A stretch of 8,968 nucleotides of DNA from a candidate division Zixibacteria bacterium 4484_93 (GTDB lineage: Bacteria; UBP14; UBA6098; 4484-93), in NCBI GenBank assembly GCA_002085385.1, contig NATO01000114.1, positions 1 through 8,968 on the forward strand. The letters run 5' to 3'. The notes under the pieces are model-generated. The model was not told the DNA's origin, made no database searches, and saw only the letters and a program-made list of their open reading frames with translations. Each line of letters starts with the position of its first letter. Within the stretch, counting starts at the first letter, position 1. Of this stretch, positions 1 to 6,243 are shown piece by piece. The position numbers and the translations under genes are program-made.

Positions 1-177
1 TAGAACTGAACAGCCCTGGCCCCAATAGCCTTTGCATCCACGCTCATCGTTCAGCGGCAGAGCGTAGAACTGCTTGTCGGAGTAGTTCAACAACAGTTCT
101 CGCTGGGCCTTTTTCTGGCAGGTTTGGAAGTTGATTTTGATGTTCTGCAACGCAACTGGCGAAAAAACTTGGCTTTA
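1..177 (-). other. Unidentified open stretch beyond the broken DUF89 gene
   Basis: Read on the minus strand, a frame stays open from a TAA at 175-177 to the window edge. It encodes a peptide that includes QNIKINFQTC, then NYSDKQFYALPLNDE and GCKGYWGQGC. There is no ATG; a TTG at 148-150 is the only plausible early start, and no ribosome binding site precedes it. The composition is protein-like (mixed, with clustered cysteines), but I do not recognise the family. It is not in frame with the DUF89 fragment next to it and does not resemble the missing part of that family. It could be the 5' part of a gene running off the left edge, part of an insertion that truncated the DUF89 gene, or non-coding. 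Nothing else is apparent in 1-193. Confidence 0.2.
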
Positions 178-193
178 GGTATAATGGGTTATG

Positions 194-490
194 TTACTCC
201 TTTCCTATTTCTTTTATTCTCTGCCTCAGACGAGGCAAAAGAGACAGAGCCGCCCTGTTTGTCATCTCCTTTATCTTTTGATATGGGTCGGGATTTCCTG
301 TTATTTCCTTTATAAGTCGGTGAACCTTCTGCCCGATGTATGGAGGGGAAAGCGAAAGGTCGAATTGGGATATTTCCTCGAGCAGCTTCTGGATGAATCT
401 TACCTGCTTTTCCTCGCAGGATGTGGCGAGCTGGACTGCTTCGGTTGCCTGACGAACAAAACAGGGTATGCATTCGAGATATGTTTTCAT
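194..490 (-). pseudogene. DUF89/ARMT1-like damage-control phosphatase, N-terminal fragment
   Basis: The reading frame from the ATG at 488-490 gives MKTYLECIPCFVRQATEAV and later GNPDPYQKIKE and MTNRAALSLLPRL. This matches the helical N-terminal domain of the DUF89 family, including its usual early C-x-x-C (residues 7 and 10). Family members hydrolyse phosphate from damaged or overflow sugar-phosphate metabolites with a metal held by Asp/Asn residues in the C-terminal domain, and are close to 300 residues long. Here a TAA follows GKE at residue 99. None of the three minus-strand frames beyond it restores the 'AGNIIDFG'-type sequence expected next, so the catalytic half is absent. An in-frame ATG lies seven codons upstream (509-511), but the family start favours 490. 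The fragment is probably a non-functional remnant, or the locus is misassembled. A separately folded helical domain cannot be excluded. Confidence 0.75.
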
Positions 491-500
491 AGTTGGGTAG

Positions 501-530
501 ATTAGATACACATTTTTTGGCTGTTTGCAA
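501..530 (-). promoter_or_regulatory. Possible promoter for the DUF89 fragment
   Basis: On the minus strand TTGCAA (525-530) and TCTAAT (501-506) are separated by 18 nt. Each matches the sigma-70 consensus at four of six positions. The predicted transcription start falls within about ten bases of the ATG at 490, which has no Shine-Dalgarno sequence. This is weak evidence. Confidence 0.22.
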
Positions 531-558
531 GAGGTTTTTGTTTTCGGGAAGAGATAAA

Positions 559-588
559 GGGATGCCCACAGTTTCCCGCAGACATCCC
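559..588 (-). terminator. Weak hairpin after the secreted peptidase gene
   Basis: GGGATG (559-564) and CATCCC (583-588) form a six-base-pair stem about 22 nt after the stop of the 797-residue gene. The loop is long (18 nt) and only a patchy T-rich stretch (TTTATCTCTT) follows on the minus strand. It could be a weak intrinsic terminator between this gene and the DUF89 fragment. Confidence 0.25.
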
Positions 589-610
589 CGTAAAAGATTT
601 TCGTATGAGA

Positions 611-3004
611 CTACTTCAACAGAAGCATCTTCCTCTTTTCCGTGCCAAAATCGGTCTTTATCTCATACAGATATACGCCGCTTGGCAGATTATCTGCATT
701 AAATTTGACAAGATGATAACCGGCAGGGAATTTCTCGTTCTCGACAACTGTTTCGATTTTCTCGCCGAGTATGTTGAACACATCGAGCGTAACCTTCGAC
801 TCATCAGGGAGAGCGAACGAGATATTGGTGCTTGAGTTGAATGGGTTCGGGAAGTTGGCGAAGAGCTTGAACCTGTCGGGGATTTTTCTTGTCGGTTCAT
901 CCACACCGACCTCATACCAGTTGAAACTGCTCCTTATTCCCCAGGCATCGAACTCAAACGCCAGGGGAGAGCCAGAGGTGGAGAAGTATATTGAACCGAC
1001 ATCGAGCATCTCCGGGCTTTCCTCCATTTCCCACATCATATAGGCACCGAGATGAACCTGATAAACTCCCGGCTCGTAGATGTCTAAATAGTGCCAGGGG
1101 AATTCTGCACCCTCCATCGCTATATACAGTTCACCGGGGTTTATAACCTCAGCGATATCGAGGTTAAGGTAAATATCCTCCCAGGATAGGTTTGGCTCAT
1201 AGTAGAAGCCGACATTGAGGTCTGTGACTCCTATACCTTCTCCCATAAATCTTGGGAGTTCGGTCAGCTCGATGCCAAGTGTGTCGTGAAAGACAGTCCA
1301 GGGAGATTCGAGTATCTCCCCGAATTCCTCTCCATTGCCATCGTTGAAACCGTAAGAAGGTCCAACGAAATCGTAATTTATCAGCCGTGATTGTGGGTGC
1401 TCCTGAGTATAACACTGGGTAACTCTCATAGTGAATGTGCTGTCCTCATTGTGTATTATGAAATGTCCTGTGGATGAGCTATCGGCGTTTAGATACCGGA
1501 CATTATTCCCCTCGGTATAGCCAATGGAGCCGGGTATATTCCAGTTCCAGCTACCGACTTCCCTGTGTGAGCCATCACTGTTGACCTCATAGACAGTGAC
1601 ATTCCCACAGCTTGAGGAATTACCCTCAAACTTTATCTCTACCTGCCCGCCGGGCGGGACATATATTCGTACGGAATCGCAGAAGCCTGTGGTAGGAATG
1701 ATTGTTTTACATATTCCTTTGCCGATGGCATTTCTTCTCCTATTTACGGAGTCCCGCCATTTTACGGTATCTCTGACCCATTTCTCCCGCCTGACCGAAT
1801 CGACCGTTCCGGGTGGATGGCGCTCGAGCCAGGCTCTAACCGAGTCTATATTTTCTTCAATCTGCCTGATTCTTCTCCTTAGATAATTCTCATAGTTTTG
1901 CTTTGCTCCCCTGACAGCCCCTTCATACGAGGAATCAGCCATCAGTAGAGCGAGTTTCTCCTTGAGCCATTCATCTCCGCTGGTTGGTGACCATGAACGG
2001 TCAGTTGTGCCCGAGGATGAACTGATATGAATCCTCGCTTTGCCCTTTGGGTCGAGACCCGAGACGCCGACAGCTGTGCTGCCACCATAACATTGGTTGA
2101 ACTCATCGTATATCTCATCGCAACAGGAGTCGATGATTGCCTGCTGCATCTCTTTCAGTGAATCTGAGGTAAGCGTGTCGCCGTCGCGCAAACGGATGAC
2201 ACCACCTGGACTGCCGTGGTTTCCCACAAACTTCTGAAAAGTTGCGGTTGTATCCCCGCAATCCCGGGCGATTCTTGCCGCAATAGAATCGTGAACTGCC
2301 CTTATATTCGACATCGTAGCAGCCTGCACCATCGAATCGGGAATGTTTGCTGGGTCAGGGTTACGAGTACCATCGTCGTAGAGAACAAATACATTTTCCT
2401 TACAATATCCTGCTGAGTCCTTGTATTCGTAGAAGTTCTTGATATCGTTTTCAAAAGCTTCTCTTCTCCCTCTGCCGGAATTCTTTGCCACAATTGCAAC
2501 AGCAAACTTGCAGGGGTCACACTCTTCATCGAGCAACCCTTTGCCATCTTCTTCTCTATCCTTCCGGGGTGCTTCTCCTTTGCTACCGCCTGTATCGGGG
2601 AACATAGACGGGAACATTATCTCGTAATCCAGCGGCTCAATAAGTATCTCGAGTGTGTCATCAGGATAGATTGGGTCGGGGTCCGTTCGCCTGCTGAGGA
2701 TGCCTCTCACGATGATGCCGCCTCCATACCAGGCACTATCGGGTGGCGGAGGGTCGAGCACGAAAATCACCGAAAAGGGTGGAGGATATTCGGTGGAGAG
2801 ATAATCGTCGTAAAAATCGAAGAGCAACTGCTCCTCTGGTGTAGTGTAATACCCTATAACAGAGACAGTATCTCCATCAGCAAGCTCGGGCAGTGCATCG
2901 TAAAGCCCGGGAATGGTGTAGGTTACATCCTGTGAGAATGCCGGACTCCAGAGAAGACCGAAAACAAGCAAGAACAAACCCGGAAAGTAAATGTAGCCTT
3001 TCAT
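611..3004 (-). CDS. Secreted legumain/caspase-fold (clan CD) cysteine peptidase with C-terminal sorting domain
   Basis: The 797-residue protein begins with a signal peptide (basic start, hydrophobic core at 7-19, likely cleavage after PAFS, residue 24). Residues 25-135 are a beta-rich region of unknown role, and residues 136-162 are a charged linker. Residues 163-375 resemble C13/legumain-type peptidases: a FAVAIVAKN strand, then VGNHGSPGGVI with the His-Gly dyad at H263-G264, then EFNQCYGGS with the candidate nucleophile C305. A charged, probably helical segment (360-425) follows, then beta-rich regions (about 430-545 and 545-695) that I do not recognise. Residues 705-797 (FANFPNPFN ... LPSGVYLYEIKT, basic end) match T9SS type A/FlgD-Ig-like C-terminal domains, implying export and surface attachment or release. 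AGGAGG lies 5 nt before the ATG, which fixes the start. The peptidase assignment rests on the paired motifs and their spacing. Substrate and activation are unknown. Confidence 0.8.
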   Translation of the reverse strand: MKGYIYFPGLFLLVFGLLWSPAFSQDVTYTIPGLYDALPELADGDTVSVIGYYTTPEEQLLFDFYDDYLSTEYPPPFSVIFVLDPPPPDSAWYGGGIIVRGILSRRTDPDPIYPDDTLEILIEPLDYEIMFPSMFPDTGGSKGEAPRKDREEDGKGLLDEECDPCKFAVAIVAKNSGRGRREAFENDIKNFYEYKDSAGYCKENVFVLYDDGTRNPDPANIPDSMVQAATMSNIRAVHDSIAARIARDCGDTTATFQKFVGNHGSPGGVIRLRDGDTLTSDSLKEMQQAIIDSCCDEIYDEFNQCYGGSTAVGVSGLDPKGKARIHISSSSGTTDRSWSPTSGDEWLKEKLALLMADSSYEGAVRGAKQNYENYLRRRIRQIEENIDSVRAWLERHPPGTVDSVRREKWVRDTVKWRDSVNRRRNAIGKGICKTIIPTTGFCDSVRIYVPPGGQVEIKFEGNSSSCGNVTVYEVNSDGSHREVGSWNWNIPGSIGYTEGNNVRYLNADSSSTGHFIIHNEDSTFTMRVTQCYTQEHPQSRLINYDFVGPSYGFNDGNGEEFGEILESPWTVFHDTLGIELTELPRFMGEGIGVTDLNVGFYYEPNLSWEDIYLNLDIAEVINPGELYIAMEGAEFPWHYLDIYEPGVYQVHLGAYMMWEMEESPEMLDVGSIYFSTSGSPLAFEFDAWGIRSSFNWYEVGVDEPTRKIPDRFKLFANFPNPFNSSTNISFALPDESKVTLDVFNILGEKIETVVENEKFPAGYHLVKFNADNLPSGVYLYEIKTDFGTEKRKMLLLK

Positions 3005-3009
3005 CTTTG

Positions 3010-3033
3010 CCTCCTGATAGTATTGTGTCTATC
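3010..3033 (-). promoter_or_regulatory. Strong RBS and small inverted repeat upstream of the secreted peptidase
   Basis: AGGAGG on the minus strand (plus positions 3010-3015) sits 5 nt before the ATG. Directly upstream of it, GATAG and CTATC form a five-base inverted repeat with an 8-nt spacer (3016-3033), which could be a small hairpin next to the ribosome binding site. I find no convincing -35/-10 pair in the 90-nt gap to hicA, so the gene may be read from the hicBA promoter or from an unrecognised one. Confidence 0.4.
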
Positions 3034-3094
3034 GTTTTCGGTGTTTGTGAAGTCTTGCGAAGCACGGATACTATGTTATCTACAGTTGCCAGGT

Positions 3095-3334
3095 CTATGC
3101 CTTTCTATAAATCTCCAAAAACTCATCTCTTGTAATTCCTGATTGGGTGCAAATTGTCCTTAATGTAGAGGCTTTTATCTTAGGATGATTCGGCATAGTC
3201 AAAGCTGTTTTACTTCCATCAGGGTTTTCACGCACCATAGAAATGTGCTCTTTTTCCCTTACAATTCGAAACCCCAGAATCTCTAGTGTTCTTACTACTT
3301 TTCGCTTGGGCGCATCGACAGGGAACCTGGTCAT
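3095..3334 (-). CDS. hicA: HicA-type mRNA interferase toxin
   Basis: This 79-residue protein has the HicA layout: a short N-terminal helix region (KRKVVRTLEILGF), the strand carrying the active-site histidine (REKEHISMVR, H30), then MPNHPKIKASTLRTI and GITRDEFLE, the conserved C-terminal part of the family. HicA folds like a double-stranded RNA-binding domain and cleaves mRNA, stopping growth when its partner is lost. Its ATG overlaps the TGA of hicB by one base (TGATG), so translation is coupled and toxin follows antitoxin. The extended N-terminus (MTRFPVDAPKRK) is slightly longer than the commonest HicA start. The key histidine is present and the length is normal, so the toxin should be active. 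Confidence 0.88.
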   Translation of the reverse strand: MTRFPVDAPKRKVVRTLEILGFRIVREKEHISMVRENPDGSKTALTMPNHPKIKASTLRTICTQSGITRDEFLEIYRKA

Positions 3335-3558
3335 CAGATTTCCACTCCTGCTTCAGCAACGAAAGCCTCGATAATTTGTGGCTCTACCTCTAATACTTCC
3401 TTTCCAAATGTTTTAATATGAAAACGGATTGCCGATTTCACATCGGAGAGAACCTCTTCGTAAGTATCTCCTTGTCCAACTACAACTCCTTTAAGTCCCA
3501 ATGGATATGCTATGTATCCATCAGGATGTTTTTCAACGATAATCTTGAGCTGTGTCAT
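3334..3558 (-). CDS. hicB: HicB-type antitoxin (short form)
   Basis: The ATG at 3556-3558 is chosen because AAGGAG (3566-3571 on plus) lies 7 nt upstream; an in-frame upstream ATG at 3600 has no such signal and lies inside the operator. The 74-residue product begins TQLKIIVEKHPDGYIAYPL and continues GVVVGQGDTYEEVLSDVKSAI, the partially degraded RNase H-like fold of HicB, which binds and blocks HicA. It lacks a recognisable C-terminal helix-turn-helix or ribbon-helix-helix segment, so DNA binding, if it autoregulates, would have to come from another surface or another protein. It is the first gene of the operon, with hicA directly downstream. Antitoxin-first order is a known arrangement for hicBA. 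Confidence 0.85.
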   Translation of the reverse strand: MTQLKIIVEKHPDGYIAYPLGLKGVVVGQGDTYEEVLSDVKSAIRFHIKTFGKEVLEVEPQIIEAFVAEAGVEI

Positions 3559-3585
3559 AAATGTTCTCCTTTTATTTTGACCCAC

Positions 3586-3606
3586 TATATCTATTCTCAA
3601 GATATA
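3586..3606. promoter_or_regulatory. Inverted repeat, candidate hicBA operator
   Basis: TATATCT (3586-3592) and AGATATA (3600-3606) form a perfect seven-base inverted repeat with a 7-nt spacer, 28 nt upstream of the hicB start. It overlaps the predicted -10 element. Position and symmetry fit autorepression by HicB or the HicAB complex, as known for other hic operons. Confidence 0.55.
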
Positions 3607-3631
3607 TTAAGATGAAAGATCGACAAGTCAA
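3604..3631 (-). promoter_or_regulatory. hicBA promoter
   Basis: On the minus strand TTGACT (3626-3631) and TAATAT (3604-3609) are separated by 16 nt. The -35 matches the sigma-70 consensus at five of six positions and the -10 at four. Transcription would start around 3597, inside the inverted repeat, leaving a leader of about 40 nt before hicB. Confidence 0.5.
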
Positions 3632-3700
3632 CCTTTTTATTTATATTTATTTCATAATGGGGTTTTTAAGGGTTGTTTCTTTCAAGTCAATTGCAGCTTA

Positions 3701-4664
3701 TTATCTCGATAGGATTGATTTTATGATATACATCGGGTTCCAGCGCTTGTTATCGGGTGAGTAGGGCAGGTCGCAGCTTCGGCAGGCGGCGACATCTTGT
3801 GTCCTTTGTTCGATGAGAGCGAGTCTCATTTGTTGGTATCTTTCACCGTTCCATATGTTCATAATCTCATCCTCGAAGACATTTCCCAGTATAGTTCTTG
3901 CCGATGTATCTCGGCAGCATGCAACGGCGTTGCCATCCCAGGTGACAGCAAGCATTGTCCAGGGGTATGGGCAGAGACGGTATCTTTTCCCTTTCTCGAA
4001 TTTGAGATGTCCTGTGAAATTGTGGAACTCTCGTGTATAAAATTTTATATTCCGCGTAAGATGTTCTGGAAAGAGTGAGCGTATCTTCCGTAGGGAGGAT
4101 TTCTCTTCTGTGCCTGCGAATGTTGAGATGTCGACTATTTCGACCTTGACCTTTGGGTTTTTTCTTGCCACTTCGACGAGGTATTTCAGGTTTTCGCTCA
4201 AAGTCGCCCTTTCTTCCTCGAATCCGCTCGAATATCTCTTCCTCCGATGCAAAATCGACCGATATGGAGAATCCGCCCGCCTTTGCAAGCTCATCGGTTA
4301 TATTGGGGTAGAGTAATCTTGCGTTTGAGGAGAATCGGGGGGTAAGTCCGAACTCGTTTGTGATGGCGACAAGCTCGACAAAATTCGGGTTCAGGAGCGG
4401 CTCGCCGTCGAGTGTCAAAGAAGAATTCCTATTGCCCGGAGATAACGCATTTCTTTTCTTCAGGAATAGTTTGTAATTCTCGACGGAGAGGTATCCCTGC
4501 TCTCTCTCGAATTTGTGCTTCGGGTCGGACTGTGGGCAGAATGAGCAGGCGAAGTTGCAGATATTTGTCGGCTCGATAGTATATAAATATGGCGGATAGG
4601 GGAGAATAACCGATTTCTTTATATAGTGGTACGCAATCCTGGATAGGTGCTGAAATCTGTTCAC
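3701..4664 (-). pseudogene. Radical SAM/SPASM protein, interrupted by a one-base frameshift
   Basis: The first part (GTG at 4662-4664) carries the radical SAM cluster motif TNICNFACSFCPQ (C36, C40, C43), which binds the 4Fe-4S cluster that cleaves S-adenosylmethionine. It also has LDGEPLLNPNF, a GGEP-like SAM-binding motif. The second part, in another frame, carries a SPASM domain with an auxiliary cluster: LCPYPW, GNAVACC, LGNV and CRSC. Removing one G from the GGG at 4207-4209 joins the frames as FERIRGRK-ATLSENLKYL and gives 320 residues, normal for the family, with SPASM cysteines at 231, 249, 250, 294 and 297. All other motifs are intact, so this is a very recent mutation or a sequencing error. 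The substrate is not evident. No Shine-Dalgarno precedes the GTG; an in-frame stop lies about 40 nt upstream and no ATG lies between. Confidence 0.85.
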
Positions 4665-4671
4665 AGGGTAG

Positions 4672-4699
4672 AATTTACAACAATTGAGTGAAAAGTCAA
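4672..4699 (-). promoter_or_regulatory. Promoter of the radical SAM gene, apparently near-leaderless
   Basis: On the minus strand TTGACT (4694-4699) and TAAATT (4672-4677) are 16 nt apart, matching consensus at five and four of six positions. The expected transcription start is at or next to the G of the GTG codon at 4664, which agrees with the absence of a Shine-Dalgarno sequence. Confidence 0.4.
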
Positions 4700-4721
4700 G
4701 TGGTTAGCTCGACCACGCGAG
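4700..4721. promoter_or_regulatory. Overlapping small inverted repeats upstream of the radical SAM promoter
   Basis: GTGGT (4700-4704) pairs with ACCAC (4712-4716), and CTCG (4708-4711) with CGAG (4718-4721). The two hairpins are mutually exclusive and abut the -35 element. They could be a regulator site or the remains of a terminator. The arms are short, so chance is possible. Confidence 0.25.
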
Positions 4722-4754
4722 TCTCTGCATTTTGCACAGCGTTCATTCTATTTC

Positions 4755-4836
4755 GTATAACTGCCGAGCATATCTGAAGTTCCCCGAAGGTGGAATTTGG
4801 ACGGAGCGAAGCGTGGCCATATACCCGCTGTTGGAC
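4755..4836 (-). repeat. attC-like imperfect dyad (integron cassette recombination site candidate)
   Basis: On the minus strand the ends are GTCCAAC (4830-4836), a perfect RYYYAAC core, and GTTATAC (4755-4761), which fits GTTRRRY at all but one position. Inside them the arms AGCGGGTATAT and ATATGCTCGGCA pair imperfectly with mismatches and an unpaired base, as attC sites do. The centre can form further hairpins (TTCC..GGAA at about 4780-4795; AGCGAAGCG at 4805-4813). The length of 82 bp is within the attC range. It starts 27 nt after the stop of the orphan gene on the same strand, the usual place in a gene cassette. No integrase gene is in the window, and a generic hairpin is the main alternative. 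Confidence 0.42.
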
Positions 4837-4863
4837 GAAGCCAGATTGTTATCATCACATTAA

Positions 4864-6015
4864 CTACGCTTTCCTGCGAATTGTGTAAACGAGAGTATAA
4901 TCACTTTGCTTAAGCTTTTGACGCCGATCAGCTGCCGTCTTGAATGCTTTTGCACCAATCGAGGATAATGTCGCAATCGCTGCACCTGTTGTAAGATGAA
5001 TCTGGTTTGCAGTAATGCCAGTAATAAATGTAAGTATGGCTAACCAAGTCTTTTCATCAGCAAATAGAGCGTTAAAGAACTTCTCAAGTGCTCGTTGATC
5101 AATCTGCAGGAGTTCAGCAATTTCCCTCTCCAATCTTGTTTTGATGAATTTCTCAATTTGGCTGGGAAGTTTTTCGAGCATACCGGGTTGTTTTACTTCG
5201 TCCGCTAAAGCAAGACATTTTAGTCGCAGGCGTTCAATCTCCTCTGTGCGAGACTCAAGGAGTTCTGCAATTAACTCAGCACGTTTGGCATTCAAAGGAT
5301 CAAGGTGAGGAGAAAGTATTTGCCGGAATAGCTCCCACGCAATGACGTCATTATCAATCTCTTCAGCAGTCTCAACAACAGCTTCTATCGGCAGAGTACT
5401 AAGGAATTCTGTAAGGTTTTCATTTGTGAGAAGCACGGGCATGCCTGGATTTTGGGTCAGCATGGGCATCCTGAGGAAATAGCCTTTAACGAGTAGGTGT
5501 GGAAGAGGCTCTCGAATGAAAAGTTCGCCGCAGTATTTAAAGAGAGCTTCAACGTCTCCATTTAACTCGAGGAAGGCCTCCAGCATAATGTGTCGAATGA
5601 GCTCTCCAGAAGCAGTAAGGGGGTTAACCATATTTGCCATGAGGTCAAGAGAAAGTCCACCAGAGGTAGCCAAAATGCCAGAACGTTCCAAAGCGTCCGA
5701 ATTTGCAGGATAGACGAGCCATATAGTCTTGAACGATTTTCCTTTCAAGGGAGCAATAGTGTCAAGTATCTTCCTTGCCCCATCGTGCTGCTGACGCCAA
5801 CATTGATGCAAATATAAAAATGCAGCACCCCATTCTGGTTTGCGCTTTTTTATTAGAGGTAATAATGCATAAGAGTCTTTTGTGACCACAACCGGTGGGA
5901 TAGTAAGTAGAAGTGGCTGTTGAAAATATAAGAATGCTGCCCCACTTAACATTTCAGTCCCTGTTACTGGATCTGGGAAGACAAAGTATGGAGAATCCTC
6001 ATGATTCCCGACCAT
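4864..6015 (-). CDS. Hypothetical protein, candidate gene-cassette cargo
   Basis: I do not recognise this 383-residue protein. It has no signal peptide. Residues 25-33 (GAAFLYFQQ) and 63-71 (GAAFLYLHQ) are a near-identical repeat 38 residues apart. Residues 242-315 are charged and probably helical (ELLESRTEEIERLRLK, then KTRLEREIAELLQ). Residues 321-352 are hydrophobic (WLAILTFITGITANQIHL, then TTGAAIATLSSIG) and could insert in a membrane. The end is basic (TIRRKA). AGGAG lies 7 nt before the ATG at 6015; a GTG one codon earlier is less well spaced. The gene stands alone with no clear promoter of its own, and an attC-like dyad follows its stop. Codon choice looks somewhat different from the flanking genes, by eye only. 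Conserved reading frame length and a good ribosome binding site argue for a real gene. Confidence 0.7.
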   Translation of the reverse strand: MVGNHEDSPYFVFPDPVTGTEMLSGAAFLYFQQPLLLTIPPVVVTKDSYALLPLIKKRKPEWGAAFLYLHQCWRQQHDGARKILDTIAPLKGKSFKTIWLVYPANSDALERSGILATSGGLSLDLMANMVNPLTASGELIRHIMLEAFLELNGDVEALFKYCGELFIREPLPHLLVKGYFLRMPMLTQNPGMPVLLTNENLTEFLSTLPIEAVVETAEEIDNDVIAWELFRQILSPHLDPLNAKRAELIAELLESRTEEIERLRLKCLALADEVKQPGMLEKLPSQIEKFIKTRLEREIAELLQIDQRALEKFFNALFADEKTWLAILTFITGITANQIHLTTGAAIATLSSIGAKAFKTAADRRQKLKQSDYTLVYTIRRKA

Positions 6016-6030
6016 CACCTTTCTCCTAAT

Positions 6031-6049
6031 TTTAACATTGCTGCATATA
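6031..6049 (-). repeat. Second attC-like half-site at the upstream cassette boundary
   Basis: On the plus strand TTTTAAC is followed by CATAT-containing sequence with TAAC-N6-GCATAT at 6034-6049. The same TAAC-N6-GCATAT, with the same spacing, occurs at 4758-4773 in the attC-like dyad. On the gene's strand it reads as GTTAAAA (6031-6037), 16 nt before the ATG, where the 5' end of a cassette would lie. I could not find a convincing pairing partner; ATATACC at about 6129-6135 resembles the other arm but no GTT core follows it. The site is therefore partial or degenerate, or a chance match. Confidence 0.28.
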
Positions 6050-6243
6050 GCTCATTTAGGTATCATCTGGTTTCGCCTAGCTCCTTCACATCTGAACCTT
6101 AAAAATCATTACTCTTTTTATCTCGTAAATATACCGAAAAAATCACGCCTGCCAAACATTTATTCATTTTTGCCGTTTGCCCGTTTCCTTCTACGAACGA
6201 TTTCGGGTTGACTTCTCTTTTATACCTCTTATCTTTGAGGGGT

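Noticed and set aside
124..315. Plus-strand ORF of 63 codons
   Set aside because: It overlaps the DUF89 fragment antisense, has no ribosome binding site and shows no protein-like motif beyond chance hydrophobic residues.
3560..3600. Upstream ATG giving hicB 14 extra residues
   Set aside because: This start lies within the inverted repeat near the predicted transcription start, while the ATG at 3558 has a well-placed AAGGAG and begins the conserved fold.
3701..4294. The second half of the radical SAM gene as an independent gene
   Set aside because: Its first 30 or so residues are out-of-frame translation of the radical SAM domain. The protein-like part begins exactly at the frameshift, so it is the 3' part of one gene.
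6031..6145. A complete second attC site upstream of the orphan gene
   Set aside because: The half-site TAAC-N6-GCATAT is clear, and ATATACC near 6129 resembles the opposite arm. However, no GTTRRRY core follows it and the outer arms do not pair, so only a half-site is claimed.
6208..6243. TTG at 6208 as the start of the DUF1648 gene
   Set aside because: It would add only twelve residues before the natural start of the first membrane helix region. The same bases look more like a -35 element (TTGACT), and the ATG at 6244 has a GAGG just upstream.
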